Shown here in pieces: positions 46,992-59,800 of a stretch of DNA of 64,000 nt. The DNA lies in assembly GCA_029948255.1 (NCBI GenBank), contig JALIZF010001459.1, positions 154,501-218,500 on the forward strand, given 5' to 3'. The notes below the pieces were generated by a model. That model worked only from the letters and a program-made list of their open reading frames with translations. It was not told where the DNA came from and made no database searches. Both the position numbers and the translations under genes were made by a program. The stretch's first letter is position 1; the number at the start of each line of letters is the position of its first letter. This DNA is from Telmatactis stephensoni (Eukaryota > Cnidaria > Anthozoa > Actiniaria > Isophelliidae).

Positions 46992-49614
46992 ATGGCTCTT
47001 TCAGTGAAAGCTTACCTACTTATTCTTCCAGAAGAACAAGAAATTCGACGATTTTCTATCGACGATGGAGCTTCGTCTAATTACGACTACTTGTTGACCA
47101 AGATTCGATCAGTTTTTCCCAGGATACAAAATAAACCTCTGCGTTTATTCTGGAAAGGTAACGTGATCAGTACAGGTTCTAAAACTTGCGCGAATCTAGC
47201 TGCTTGGAAGGCCAAAAGATTCTATAATTTTTACATTAAGTTTATAGTTGATTTTGATCCATTTTCTCCAGATAACATGGCCTGATAAAGGAATATTATT
47301 TTGCGATTTTTTGGGTTATTCTCTGCTTCTAATCGACTCATCAGTCAGTTGGCGAGATGATGACTTTGCAAATTTTGTACTCCTTCCCACACTTAGCGTT
47401 TGATCAAGTTCTCTGGATTTCTATTAAAGACACAAATAGTATTTTCATCTATTTGCTGTTATATAGTTCATATTTGTTATTTCTTTTATTTCAGACCAAG
47501 ATGGAGAACTTATCACCTTTTCCAGTCACGAAGAACTGGTCGAGGCTCTTGGCAGCATTCAAGGCGACGTATTTCGTGTGTACATCAAGATCCTTGACGG
47601 ACAGGAAGACAGCGAAAAAGGTAAGCTCGTTCAGAAAATCCTTTCGAAACTGTAGTCAGACCTCCAAAGCGCATTAAATTAACTAAGAAAAGATGTTAAA
47701 AGAACTGTTTTTCGTGTGTGCATTGTAGAAGTAAAGTGTGAGTCAGCAAAAAACAAAACAAAACTGAAACTGCATTTTTACAATTTGATCCTTAGGCAAA
47801 TCAAATAGAAACAAACGAAATTGCCACATAATATTCAATCCCACTTAAAATATCATTATAATTTCATTTTTGCTAAAAATGATATTCTTTTTTTCAGAAA
47901 CTCAAGATGGTTCCTCTGAACCTCAAGCAGAACACGCTGGTGTAGTCTGTGATGGCTGTGACCATGGCATTGTTGGCACAAGGTACAAGTGTGTTGTCTG
48001 CCCAGACTATGACCTCTGCATGAAATGTGAAGCAAAAGGTCAACACAAACACCATGAAATGTTCAGGATCTGCACCCCAAGAGTCAATCCATGGTTCCCT
48101 GGTCCCTTCCCATTTGCTGGCCCATCACCTCACCCAGGATCTAGACCACATCACCCACCAGGCTTTGGACCATGGGGACGTGGACGAGGACGTGGTGGCC
48201 ACTGGAGGTACCCTCGGTTTGAAAGAGAACGATGTTGGTTTGGAAGAGGGGGATGTGGAGGCCCTAAAGGACGTTGTGATAAATCAACCGATGCCAAATG
48301 TGGACAACATACAGAGACAACATCTGATAACCAAGATGTGCCTGTTGGACCACCATTCTTGCATGCCATGGGTGAGGCCATTGCATCATTCCTTGGTCCC
48401 ATGGGAATTGAAGTCCATACATATGCTGATCATGAGCCAGGTAAGATTTTTTTGCCGACTCACCCTCTGATACCTTAGATATTTTATTCAAACATCGTGT
48501 ATGACATGAATATATGCATGCATTTTCATGGCACAATATTTTTTCAATACAATGTATATTTTCTAAAATATAAAATATTACATCAATGATTTTACTACTA
48601 GATTGCTGCCAAGGGAAATGTAATTGTGATCACAGTGAAGAAAAGGCAAATGAAGCAGGTGAAACATCTGCAAAAGGAACAGAGTCTCCAGAAAAAATGG
48701 ACTCAGACAGTAGTCAGTCAACCTCTTCAAGTTCTTCAGAGGTAAATAATAAATTGTCAATTGTCTATTTTTGTTGTAATGAGTATATGTGAGTAACATT
48801 AAATAATAAAGGACTGTTGGGTGATACATGATTTCTCCAAAACTAGCCATCGTTGCACATGGTAATCTGTGACTTTGAGTAAAGGAATGTAAATATACAC
48901 ATATTTCAAAAAACATTATGGTTCAGAGCATCAAGTATCAAGGCAAGCCCGAAATGAATGCTGGTCTTGTGCTGCTAATAATCAATAATGTATTCAAATC
49001 AGACTTGTTATCAAAAAAATTGAGTGCTGTATACTAACCAGGACTTGAAAATGCTCACATTTTGTAATTATTAATTAAATAGAATCGAGTCTGATTTGAA
49101 TACATTACAATTAACAAAACCAGTATTCATTTCGGTCTTGGCTTGATGCTTGTTGTTCTGAACCGCAATGTTTTTTGAAATAAGTGTATACAAAACACAG
49201 TGCTGACATGATCACAGCACATTGCAGTCTGTTTCCTGCCAATACAAAATCTGCTCTATTTTGAAAAGGACAGTATTCCAAGGTCAATTAAAAGTTTTGG
49301 TGCTAAAACCCCCTTCTCTTCATAAAATGACTAATTCAAAATTCTTCTCATGATAGGGTGAAGCAACCCCACCAACAGATTATGTCATGATTGACAAAGA
49401 AAAGCAGAAAGAAGCAGCAGCCAATGAGAAAACAGATGGTGCAGCTGAAAAAAGTGCTGACAGTGTTCCAGAAGATCCCTTAGAAGTTGCCATTGCACAG
49501 ATGCAAGCCATGGGATTTGAAGACCATGATGGCTGGCTATCTCGACTCATTGTTGCCAAGGAATATGACATTGGAAAAGTTCTGGACGCCATTCAATACA
49601 GTGGCAATCAGTAA
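46992..49614 (+). CDS. SQSTM1: Sequestosome-1 / p62 selective autophagy receptor
   Basis: Five exons, 46992-47157, 47495-47620, 47898-48440, 48602-48741 and 49357-49614, join in frame to 410 residues (human 440). PB1 (residues ~3-95) has the basic EIRRF strand and the OPCA loop FWKDQDGE. A ZZ finger follows (~115-155: CDGC, CVVC, CMKC, HKHH). Next come a Gly/Arg/Pro-rich stretch (GRGRGRGG), a small Cys-rich DCCQGKCNC, and an acidic/Ser linker. A candidate LC3-interaction motif is DYVMI at Y334-I337. The C-terminal UBA (~365-405) carries MGF, GGW-like DGWLSRLI and IQYS. p62 polymerises by PB1, binds ubiquitylated cargo by UBA and tethers it to LC3/Atg8. No Keap1-type STGE motif was seen. An AATAAA at 49831 ends the gene. 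Confidence 0.96.
48906..49178. mobile_element. Fold-back MITE in SQSTM1 intron 4
   Basis: Arms of ~105 bp: TCAAAAAACATTATGGTTCA at the left, reverse complement at the right end. Shared inner blocks are CCCGAAATGAATGCTGGT and GTATTCAAATCAGACT. Confidence 0.85.
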
Positions 49615-50936
49615 TTATTAGACTCAGCAGTAAAATGTGTTATGTTCAATTTCATAAGCATGCTTTTTAATCAGGGTGATTCATTCGTGTAAGACAAAAC
49701 ATTGAAAAGTGATGAAAAATGAGAAGAAAAAAACAAAAAATATGAAAAATGATGAAAAAATATGGTATCAATTAATTTGCTTTTAAATATCAATTTTATG
49801 TATCAATAATTGTAATGCTTAATCATACCTAATAAAATTTAATATATTAAAACCAGTTGTATGCATTTACTAAATTTTATTCCATCATGAATGCAGTAGT
49901 ATTAAAATATATTCCAACTCAGTTTTCATTCAGAGGTTGTTTACCTTTATCCAAAAACGGATGTCATTAGTGCAAAATAATTTTGTACCTTCCATACAAT
50001 TTCTCAAGCTGCTCTCAAACAAAGATCAAAGTATTAAAGACTTGTGTGATAAGCAATGCTAACCAGTATAATGACCAAAGACGACCTTTTTGGTGAAAAA
50101 GTAAAAAAATTGAAAAACATCTTCAGCATGTGCTCAATGGCTTTTGATGATAGCATGCACATTTTACAGAAAAGGCATAATATGATTGGCTCTTGTCTAA
50201 AATAGGACATTCTCAAAAAATCAGATTTGTGGAAATTGGAATTATGATTAGCACCAAAGTTGAAGATGACAATATATCAGACATTTTGAGTTGTCTGGGT
50301 TTCTGCCTGTCATAGGCAACATCAAGAACCTGTCAATATTCCCAACTCCACTATTTTCCACCCCAGCCAAGAACCTGCATCGGAAGCAGAGGAGGGCACG
50401 AGAGGATAAAATTTGACCAATGTAATAAAACTTTATCACATTTATCAAATAATTTTCATCCTCTAGCTTGCGCGTGTGCACTCAGCACGACCGTTGGGAA
50501 TGGGCTCAAGCATATTTGTACAGCAGTAAATATAAAAAACAAGATGGCACGCAGATGAAGATAAAATATAGGTGCATAAGTAAACAAGAAAAGTGGCCCT
50601 CCTCCGCACCCTGTGAACCTGTCAATACTCCCAACTTTACTATTTTCACCCCAGCCAATGCAAAGCAGTTTTACAATATTATTGATCTCAAAAATAACTT
50701 TTATTTCACACTGTACCGAGGAGGATCTTCCTACATTAGACATGTACAGTACTGTCATCACTGGCACTTGTTTTGCAGTAAAATTTTAATACATACTATT
50801 TACAAAGTGCAATGTCTATACTTCCTCTATAAGGGACAGCCTTTTCAGTTATATACATGCATGTGTAGCTATGTAATCTTCCATACATTGAACACATACT
50901 CTCACTTACACTACTTAAAAATATCTATGGATGACC
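49615..50936. other. Convergent 3' ends of SQSTM1 and TTC29
   Basis: Poly(A) signals: AATAAA at 49831 (+) and a minus-strand AATAAA at ~50700-50705, 232 bp past the TTC29 stop. A ~44 bp direct repeat beginning AACCTGTCAATA.TCCCAAC occurs at ~50324 and ~50617. No gene. Confidence 0.6.
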
Positions 50937-53900
50937 CTATGAACTCTCTTTTGCTTCCCCTTCCTGCTCACTGGTCGCTCCAGAGTCTGTTGTCTCATTT
51001 GTAGTTTCCTTTGCTGTTGCTTCATTTTTCTCATCACCCACTTGTTTACTTGACACATCATCAACTTCTGCTTTGGCTTCTTCATTTTCTGCAATACCAG
51101 AATCTTGCGCAGTACTTCCTTGGCTGTCAGGATCTGAAATAACTTCAGCTCTTGAGCTAGTTCCTTGCTCAGGTGTTCCATCTTCTTCACCACCAAAAAA
51201 GGATTCAGCTCTTGAACTCTTGAAGTCTAATAGCTTCTGTAGATTTGGTTTATTGATAACATTCATAGTAGAGCAGAAGCCACTTAATATAAGATGACTA
51301 CTAGCAATGCCTAGCTGAATACGAGCATCTTCAGTGACTACTGGATTCCCAAGGTCTTGTGCAATTTCGTATGCTCTTTTGAACATCCTGACGCTATCAA
51401 GATACTTTCCCTAAAGTAGATTTAAAAGACAAAGCATGTCAGTTATCTTTAATCTCTACTCTCTTTTTCATAAATTCAAGGATTGAATCACTTACCAGTG
51501 AATTGTACATGCCACCTAATGAGGTGCAGGCACTTCGTTGTTCTGGAAGTTGTGCTGCTCTGTCTGCCAATTCCACAAACATTTCAAGGTATTTCATGGC
51601 ACTTTCTATATCCCCTTGCCTAAAATGTACAGTTAATAACACCTTAATGAAACGAAGCTTTGCTGTTGATGGGTGAAATCAAATACACTTACATTTCATA
51701 AGCCCCCGCAAGTGCCTGGCATGCCCGTCCCATTCCAACATCATCTGACAGCTGCTGACACTTTTCTAAATAGCCATTGTAATACTGTGGAAGTAAGAAG
51801 TTATAGATTATTAGAATTGTATAATAGCAATCTGTGCTATGGTGCTTGTCACTGTTTTAACTCAAACATATTTTAATGCTAATGTGCCAATCATTTCCAG
51901 AACAACTTTTCACAAGTTCCTTTGAAAAGGTAGTCAATTGATCTCTAGTAGGCAAATGGATGACAAAGGTTTATGTTACCATGAGCATCACTCTTGTGAA
52001 ACTTGGAAAGAATGTTGGCTAAGGTTTATGCTACAATGAGAGGCAAATTTGTAACAGCTCCAAGAACAAATTGATATTTGGTTGCCCAAGCTCACACAAG
52101 GCATCAGTGGCTACCAGGTGCCCATTAGGTAGCAGCTGTGATTAATCAGTTTCTAAATTGCAAATACTTGTTTTTGTACCAGGATTGCTGTCTCAGGGTC
52201 ATCAACTTCTTCATAAGCAAGACCAAGTCTGTACCCTGCTAATCCCTCTTGCTGACCATCACCACCTGGTGAAATTAAAATCGTATATTTGTCAGTATGT
52301 TTCATATATATTTTGTATTGTTAAGTCAAGATCATACTGGAGGGCATCTCACTCAGACAGCCTAAGACAGTTGCCTTGGTAAATGCCCCTCCCCGCTCCC
52401 TACAGTTCACTCAATCTATTGCCATTCTCATTCACATTCTCAGTCCATTAAACCAAGGAGTGTGAGTTATCGCCACTTTTGTTGCCATTACCCTAAGGTG
52501 TGCCTCAATAAAAATTTGCTCTAGCTGCAGGCCTGAATTGTAAAAATAACACTTTTAATTGACTGGCAATTATTTGTTTTTTCCATGGTTCTCCATGACT
52601 CGGGACTCACACAAAATTCAATGATTTTTCAGGCCTAAAAAGTGAAATAACTAAATTCAGTGACTTTCCAGCTTTTTAATGTACAACCCATAATTAATCA
52701 GTAGTCCTCCTTCTCATACTCACTTTCTTTGCCCATTTCATAAGCTTTGAGGAGATAATTAATGGCTTCCATCATGGCTTCTTCTTTTAGCTGTGTAACA
52801 TTCAAAATGCTATCAGAAAATATAGTTACATACTAAGTTATACAGCAATGGTTTCAAGTGGAACACAGTGGAATGTCCCACAGAGCATAGGCCAGTTTTT
52901 GTTCAAAGAAAATACAAATAACAAGTGGAATATCCATGGTATGCCATGATAAACCATCATAATTATAACTATTTATCCCACACCATCAAGAACACAGCCA
53001 ATTACTGCAATGTCTCATTGAAAAGAAAGTTGAATACCACTGAATATAGCTTCCTGATTTCTCATTGGCTGTATTTCCTATAGTGTGGGATAAATGTGAA
53101 TATAAATATACTGTAAACTATTTGCAAAATAATAAGTACCCCATCTGCAATGGCTGTGTGCACTCGTCTCAGGTTTTCACAAGACATGGAATGTAAATCT
53201 TCTCCCTCATCATTCTGCCATAGTCTTCCCTTAGTAAGGTTATAAAATGATTCAAAGTACTCTACAGCTCTCATTAGATCCCCTATAGGAACAATGGGAC
53301 AGTGAATACAAACATTAGCTGCTATATCAAGAAAGCATAACCAGAGACTCAGACTCTGCATGTACCCTAGTTAAAACCTTCAGTTGCTAAATTTGATGTG
53401 CTATTCTCATTTGGTCTCTTTTTAGAACTTGATTTAAATGACTTCAGTTCACACTCTGGGGTTAAATGAATGAGAAACATTAAAGTTTCCATTGCACATA
53501 AATGGCTAGTGGTCTAAAAATAGCCCAAATGTTGGTCAGCCTGTTGATCACGTGATGAAATTGTCTAAGTCTCCAGGTTATACTCTTCTGCCGCTTTGAA
53601 TGATACCACTCATCATGACCAACTTTACCTTTCTTTTCCATTGCAAGACCCATGTTGCAATTAGCTTCTGATTCCTTTTTTCTGCCATCACCTCTAATTT
53701 TAAGACTTGTCTTCAGGCAAGAATCATAGAAATGGTTTGCTAGCCAGAGGTCACCTGATTCTTCAAAGTATTTAGCAAGAGAGAGAATACTATGGTAGAC
53801 AATATCCATTTTACCTAAAATAAAATGTTAAGAACTATCAAATTTTATTCAAGTTTCTATATTATCATCAAATCTTAATAATGAGGAAAAATATGTAGTC

Positions 53901-55225
53901 CTTTTTCTGGTTACTTTATGGGAAGTTGACATTTTTGGGGGGATTGGTCTTAGCCTCATAGGTCTTTTTTGGTTTATTAGTGTAGTGTTATTTGCAGCTT
54001 TCCATCACCATTATGCCTAGGAAACCCTCCATCTCCCCCCCCCCCCCCCCCCCCAAAATATACATTATGTACACAAAGGTAAGTGAAGTACATAAAAATT
54101 ATCCACAAGGAATGTACACACCTCTTCTCCTAGCAGCCTCAGCTGTTGTCAAATGATGTTTTAACTGATCTAGTTTATCAGGTTCATCCTCTAATAGTGG
54201 TAGGTCAGACAGTCCAGAATCTGGACCAAGTTTATCTCTGTTATGTTTCTGTTGTTCCATCAGGTTAAATAGCTCAGAGAATGACTGATGATATCCATCT
54301 TTTAACATATCCAGGCATAGATTGTGTTCATAAGTATTACGATACCTGAAAATTAATTTTTAATTATCATTTCACCATTTTATCATTCTAATTCTAATTA
54401 TCATTTATTAATCACCAATATGTAATTAATCATAAAGAATATAATATTCTTCAATTTAGACAAGGAGGGACTACTACTACAAATTGAATTAGCTAAAGAT
54501 AAATTAAGAACCCTTGGCCCCTTATTCCAAGAAAATGGGCCAAAGGATTTTAAAATGTAAATTACGATTCCTTGGGCCAATTTTCTCAGAATATACCCAA
54601 TAACTTTATGTTTGTGTTAATTATTAATATTTCATCCAATATTGGCAAATGGATTTCATTATGAATGCAGTAGTCAGAGATTTGCATGAAAATTAGATTC
54701 ATTTAAGGCTTGTGACCAGGGGATATGATAGGGTCTTAGCTTGTTATGTAGTTATTGACTGAGGCCTGGACAGGGAAATATTTGGCTTGATGTCATAATA
54801 GTACAGAAAGAACAAGCCAAATATTTTCCTCTTTGGCCTAACCACAGACAAAAAGCATTTTATCATATGAATCTTTTTGAAAAATATATTAATAGATTTT
54901 TTCTGGACCGCCTTCAAAATCTGTATGTGGCCCATCACATACAGTTTAAGTTTTGTTAGAATTATGCGCAGGGCCAAATACAGGCCATATAATAATGATA
55001 TATACTGTACCTGGCTGTTTCTATTTTTTCAAAACTTGCAGCTGCTTTGAGATCAGAGCTTTGCCCTCCTCTTGAACTTCCTTCACTTTTGTATATTACC
55101 CTAGTACGCATGCTAGGACTTCCTAAAGACCCTGTTTTTGAAGGTGGTGACGGCACTTGCTTGATTACTTGCTGTGTCACCTGGCCACCAACCTTTATGG
55201 CTGGTAAAGTTGTTATGGATGTCAT
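50937..55225 (-). CDS. TTC29: TTC29, tetratricopeptide repeat protein of motile cilia
   Basis: Nine coding exons: 55011-55225, 54122-54345, 53629-53814, 53140-53282, 52724-52790, 52180-52265, 51693-51784, 51496-51619 and 50937-51410. They join in frame to 536 residues (human ~475). The segment NTYEHNLCLDMLKDGYHQSF near residue 75 and the following TPR array match the TTC29 family. Array blocks include YFEESGDLWLANHFYDSCLK, AVEYFESFYNLTKG, YRLGLAYEEVDDPETAIL, ACQALAGAYEMQGDIESAMK and FKRAYEIAQDLG. TTC29 is an axonemal protein needed for flagellar beat in mammals. The N-terminus (~70 residues) is Ser/Thr/Gly-rich. The last ~90 residues are an unusual Glu/Ser/Thr-rich tail. The start is the ATG at 55225. 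A non-coding first exon ending at 55700 is likely, as its donor AAG|GTATTAC is clear. Confidence 0.9.
52961..53107. mobile_element. Small MITE in a TTC29 intron
   Basis: ATTTATCCCACACCAT and its reverse ATAGTGTGGGATAAAT, plus ACAGCCAATTA / CTCATTGGCTGT, form the arms. ~147 bp. It ends ~30 bp from exon 53140-53282. Confidence 0.75.
54028..54054. repeat. Poly-C tract
   Basis: About 20 consecutive C in a TTC29 intron near 54034; length in the assembly may be unreliable. Confidence 0.85.
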
Positions 55226-55814
55226 TGTAGTTGATACACTTTGGCAAGCACTAATGTCTGGAGTAAAATTTAAAGATAAAGTTAAAAAGACAAATTTATT
55301 ACAAATTATTAAGTATTCTAAGTATTCTAAAATTCTGATATGAAATATCTTTATTCATATTAAAGAGCAAATGCATGGGAAAAGGACTGAAAACTATTAG
55401 CAAGATTTTTAATATTTTTGAGCACAATCTTCTGAGATCAGATTTTTGAACTACACTGTACGGTACACTATAAAATTCCCCAGCTGACTTTGGCTGTTAT
55501 AATTGCTAACTCTGTTTGTCCTTAATTTATATAGTAATATGAATCTCATCATGCAGTAATATAATCATTTGAAGAGATGAGAAGCCAAAATGAAACCTAA
55601 CAACATGAAGCATGATTACACACACACAACTCGTAGCTTAAAACTCTTATCTCCACGACTTCCAACAGCCAACTACTCAGTCATTGTATAAAGTAATACC
55701 TTATGGTTTTCGGTGGAAGCTCAGGGCTCAAGAACAACCAAAAACATCGTGTATTTTCATGTTATTTCACAGTTATCAAAAGTCGCCATTTTGTTGTAGA
55801 GAGCGGGAATTATT

Positions 55815-55835
55815 TGACGTCACTGCCATGGTTAC
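55815..55835. promoter_or_regulatory. CRE fused to an RFX X-box-like site upstream of TTC29
   Basis: TGACGTCA at 55815-55822 is a perfect CRE. Starting inside it, ACTGCCATGGTTAC at 55822-55835 fits 13 of 14 positions of the X-box pattern RYYNYYATRRNRAC. RFX factors control ciliary genes, and TTC29 is one. Confidence 0.55.
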
Positions 55836-56870
55836 CGTCACCACAAACAGAATCGGAGAAATCGGAATTCATTCGGAAAATCTTCGAGATTGAATCGGAA
55901 AGAAACGAGGACGTCGAGACGTCTCGACGGATCAGATTTTCGGAGAAAAATTGAGAAAAATGAAAAAAGAAAATATGGAAATAGAACAATTCCTTCGTTT
56001 TTGATGACCATCAAATGTTTTGTTTTCGATAACCTGTAGATACTTATGCTGATGAGTTATATTTTATTTATTTATTTATTTATTCATTCATTCATTCATT
56101 CATTCATTCATTCATTCATTCATTCATTCATTCATTCATTCATTCATTCATTCATTCATTCGTTCGTTCGTTCGTTCGTTCGTTCGTTCATTTATTTATT
56201 TATTTATTTATTATAAAGAATAAAGAAAAATATAATATAATATAATTTAATATTGAATATTAATTTAAATTAACATTTATTTGTTTAAATCAATATTTAA
56301 TTATTTATTTATCAATCTATTTATTTATTTATTTATTTACTTATTTATCTATTTATTAAATTTATATATTTATTTGTTTATTTATTTATTCATTTTATCA
56401 GGAGCCTATAAGTAATGGGCTCCTGATCCCAAAAACAACAAAATATACACTACAAAAACAGATCAGCACACTATATAAATATGTATATCAAAGAAAAATA
56501 AATGAATAAAAAGTATATATAATTATGTATATGCATGATTTTACATAATATGAAAATAATTTGTTCTAATCAAAATGCTTGAATTGAGTGCGGTGTGATG
56601 ATTCGGATCCTCAACTCGTAAAATGTCTTTTGTAAGAATCATACTCATGATTTCAAAATATCAGCAGATGAGATAGAATTAGATGAAATCTTCGAAAAAC
56701 ATGATGACTAAATAAAGTATAGGATGAAACTGGATGACATATGATTGGACTCGGGACTCTCTCGAGGAATCCCCGAAAATGAAATAATGACGCAATGTCA
56801 TACGATCGAATTCTGTGTTCTCATTGGCTGTTCGAGGTGATATGATGCTAAAGCAAGAAGGCCATCCAAG
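55836..56870. other. Divergent TTC29/SREBF intergenic region
   Basis: Holds the 5' end of TTC29, a ~340 bp tetranucleotide satellite (56058-56400), AT-rich DNA to ~56570 and the SREBF promoter. Two ATTGG (CCAAT) boxes lie at ~56743 and 56823. No additional gene. Confidence 0.6.
56058..56400. repeat. Layered tetranucleotide microsatellite
   Basis: Runs of TTTA, then about 20 units of TTCA, then about 7 units of TTCG, then TTTA again and degenerate TTTA to ~56400. The blocks differ by single-base changes of one unit. Confidence 0.95.
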
Positions 56871-59800
56871 ATGGCTGACCAAAACAGCGAAGAATGGCGA
56901 TCGTTTTTGAACGGTTCTGGCACTGATTATGGACCGAATCTAAACCGAACTGCTAACATGGACGAGAACATGGATGATTTTAAGGGTTAGTGCAGAGTTT
57001 TGACAATATTGTCTTATATGTTAGGTGAAAATTCCTTGTGTTCAAAGCCTTGTGTGGGTTGAAAGAGCGCATTTTCCTTGCAACGCGTGCAACAGTTTTT
57101 AACCTGATTAGCGGTTTCGATCAATGTTGGTATATATAAAAAACAGTATCTTAAACTTTTGGCTGTTATTTCTTTTAATTCCAAATGTCGTGATCTAGAT
57201 CTGACTGGGGATTGATAATCATAGATGTCGAGGGTCTTGTGTATTGCTCAATAAGAATGTCTGCCACATTTTTAGTGAACATTTCCAAGTAATGTGGTTT
57301 TATGATGGATTGAATGCCTTTCTCTTTGAAAATCGGCATAGATCTATTTCGTGGAAGAATGTTGTCTCAGACTTTGAACTTGAAAGTGTCTGTCGTATAT
57401 AGTCATTTGTAAACAATATGACAGTATAGTACAAACCTTTGTACAATGCAATCAGATCTGATAGAGGATGCAATTTATTCTTTGTAGCCTTCTACCACAA
57501 AATTTACTGTCCAAAGCAGGACAATCTCAATTTTGTATTTGCAGGAAAAATAGAGTTAGACCTAAAACATTTGAATTAAAAGCTATGATAATTCTTTTGA
57601 ATGATTGAAGTTTGTACTTTGAATTGACCTTTGGGTTTTGGGGTAAAAACAGCAACACATTTGCACAAATCAAAACATTGTATTCATTCATGTTATTGTA
57701 TTCTTATATCACTGTTTTAAAGCTTCTCCATAAACCATGTGCAGTAGGTGATGAACATGAAGTTACAAAGAAAATACTAAAAAGATTTTTTATTTATTCT
57801 CAGATATTTTATCCTATATTTATGATGACAACAATGCAGACAATGCAGTCTATCAACAAATCAAAACAGAGCCTATCAGTAGCCTGACCCCACCTTACAC
57901 CCCTCCTGACCTAATGGAAGGAATCAATGAAAATGAGGACCTTGACAACTATATGCCATTAGGGATGATAGACGAGCTCTCTGCAATTCCAGTTAGTAGC
58001 TCTTCACTTCCAGATGATAGTTTTTTGGATCAAAAACCAGTTGCCTCAGTGCAACAAAATGTGGCAAATACAGGTCCAGTGGTTAGTCAAAACAACTTGA
58101 TTGCCAGCCAGCTCTGGCAGACATTGCTTTCTCAACAACAAGCTGCTAATCAGCTGCAACAGCAACCACAACAGCAGAATTCACTGGGAAGTGACCCATC
58201 TCTGCTAGATATCTTACAAAGGCCAAAAACTTCAGATCTTGGGAACACTGTTACTACTTCTGTTGGAGGTGTAAACACGACACAAACCCCACCACAGGTA
58301 TGCTTGTATCTTGTTATTTACTCATTGTCTTTTTTATAATGGACCTTATTTGCTTGTCTTAATATTTTCCCATTGGAATCCCCTTGGGAGCAAGATTCTT
58401 TATTCCAAATAATTCTTTCATCATTTCTTGATTGAATGGTTAAGAATATAGAATCTCATTTTCCAAGAGAATTGAAGACATCAGCGCAAAAACAACGTTG
58501 GTGAATTGTGATCAAATAGTAAATTCTCCCTTTAAATTTCTTTATCAAAATAGGAGAAGTTGGCTTTTCACCATAGCTCACTTACATGTACACTGTTTTT
58601 GCAGGGACCTATTCAATTGTAATGGGATAACTTTAAGGAAATCAAATAATGTTAATGCTGCAGTATATTTGCAGATCAATGGAGTATTATACTTGAAAGT
58701 TAATTGTAAAAAAAATACTAAAATAATCGTATATCTATAAAGTATACTAAGAAATAAGAGCAAGGAATCATAGATTTGAGTACACTTAATCAGATATTTT
58801 TTCTCTAACTCTCATAAAGCATGCACTCAGGTTCTTCAACTTTTCCCTATTTTCTTCTAATTGTGACACACATGGCTTTTAATAATTTAACTAAGGAGGA
58901 AAAAACAGTCACATAACAATTGTAGCCACAATATCAGGAATTATTTGTACAATGACTATGAAAGTGGCAGTCATGTCACAGTACACTAATGGCAGAAATT
59001 TCAAATGTTTTCATAAACCATCATGGCCATAGACGTACAGTACAGTCCCTTTTTTCACTCCCAAGAAATCTACTTTATATAGAGAAAATTTGTATGAGTG
59101 TTAAAACGGCATTGCATAGCCACAGCACAATTATGATAGGAATTTGGAATGTTTTTATAGACAACACAGCACTGACACAGTCACGGGATGGGCCAGTCCA
59201 TTTCACACTCTTACAAAATCTGCTCTATGGTATGCATACATGTATCTAATTATAACTTTATAAAAGTTATTTAATTGTTGTTTACTTTGAACAGCCACCC
59301 TTAAACAATTGTCAGCTTCAACTTTTACGACTCCTCTTGAAAAGCCAAGACAAACAAAAGCAAGATCTTCTTCAACAACAACAAAATCAAAGTCAGGCAC
59401 TTGCTAATCAAACAAAACAACTTGAGCAGCTACTACGTCAAGCTCTAACACAGCAACAGCCCGCACCCCAGGCTAACGTAGTCCCAACAACACTTCCATC
59501 CAGTGCTTCATCAGTACCATCACCAAGTTCATTATCCTCTCAGCCATTGGGTAGCCCAGTAGCAGTTAGTCCAGCATCAGTTGATCAACCACAACTGTCA
59601 CCTCAAGCTATACCGTCACCGTGTTCAGGTTCAAGTATTTCTTCCAACCCAAGTTCACCACAGCAGCCACAGTCGCCAGTGTCACCTTCACAGACTAGTG
59701 TGCAGCAACCACAACAAACATACCCACAGGTAGAATTATGTTACTATTTTATAGAATAGAATTATCACATCTTTGAATAAAGCATATTTTAATTTTAGTT

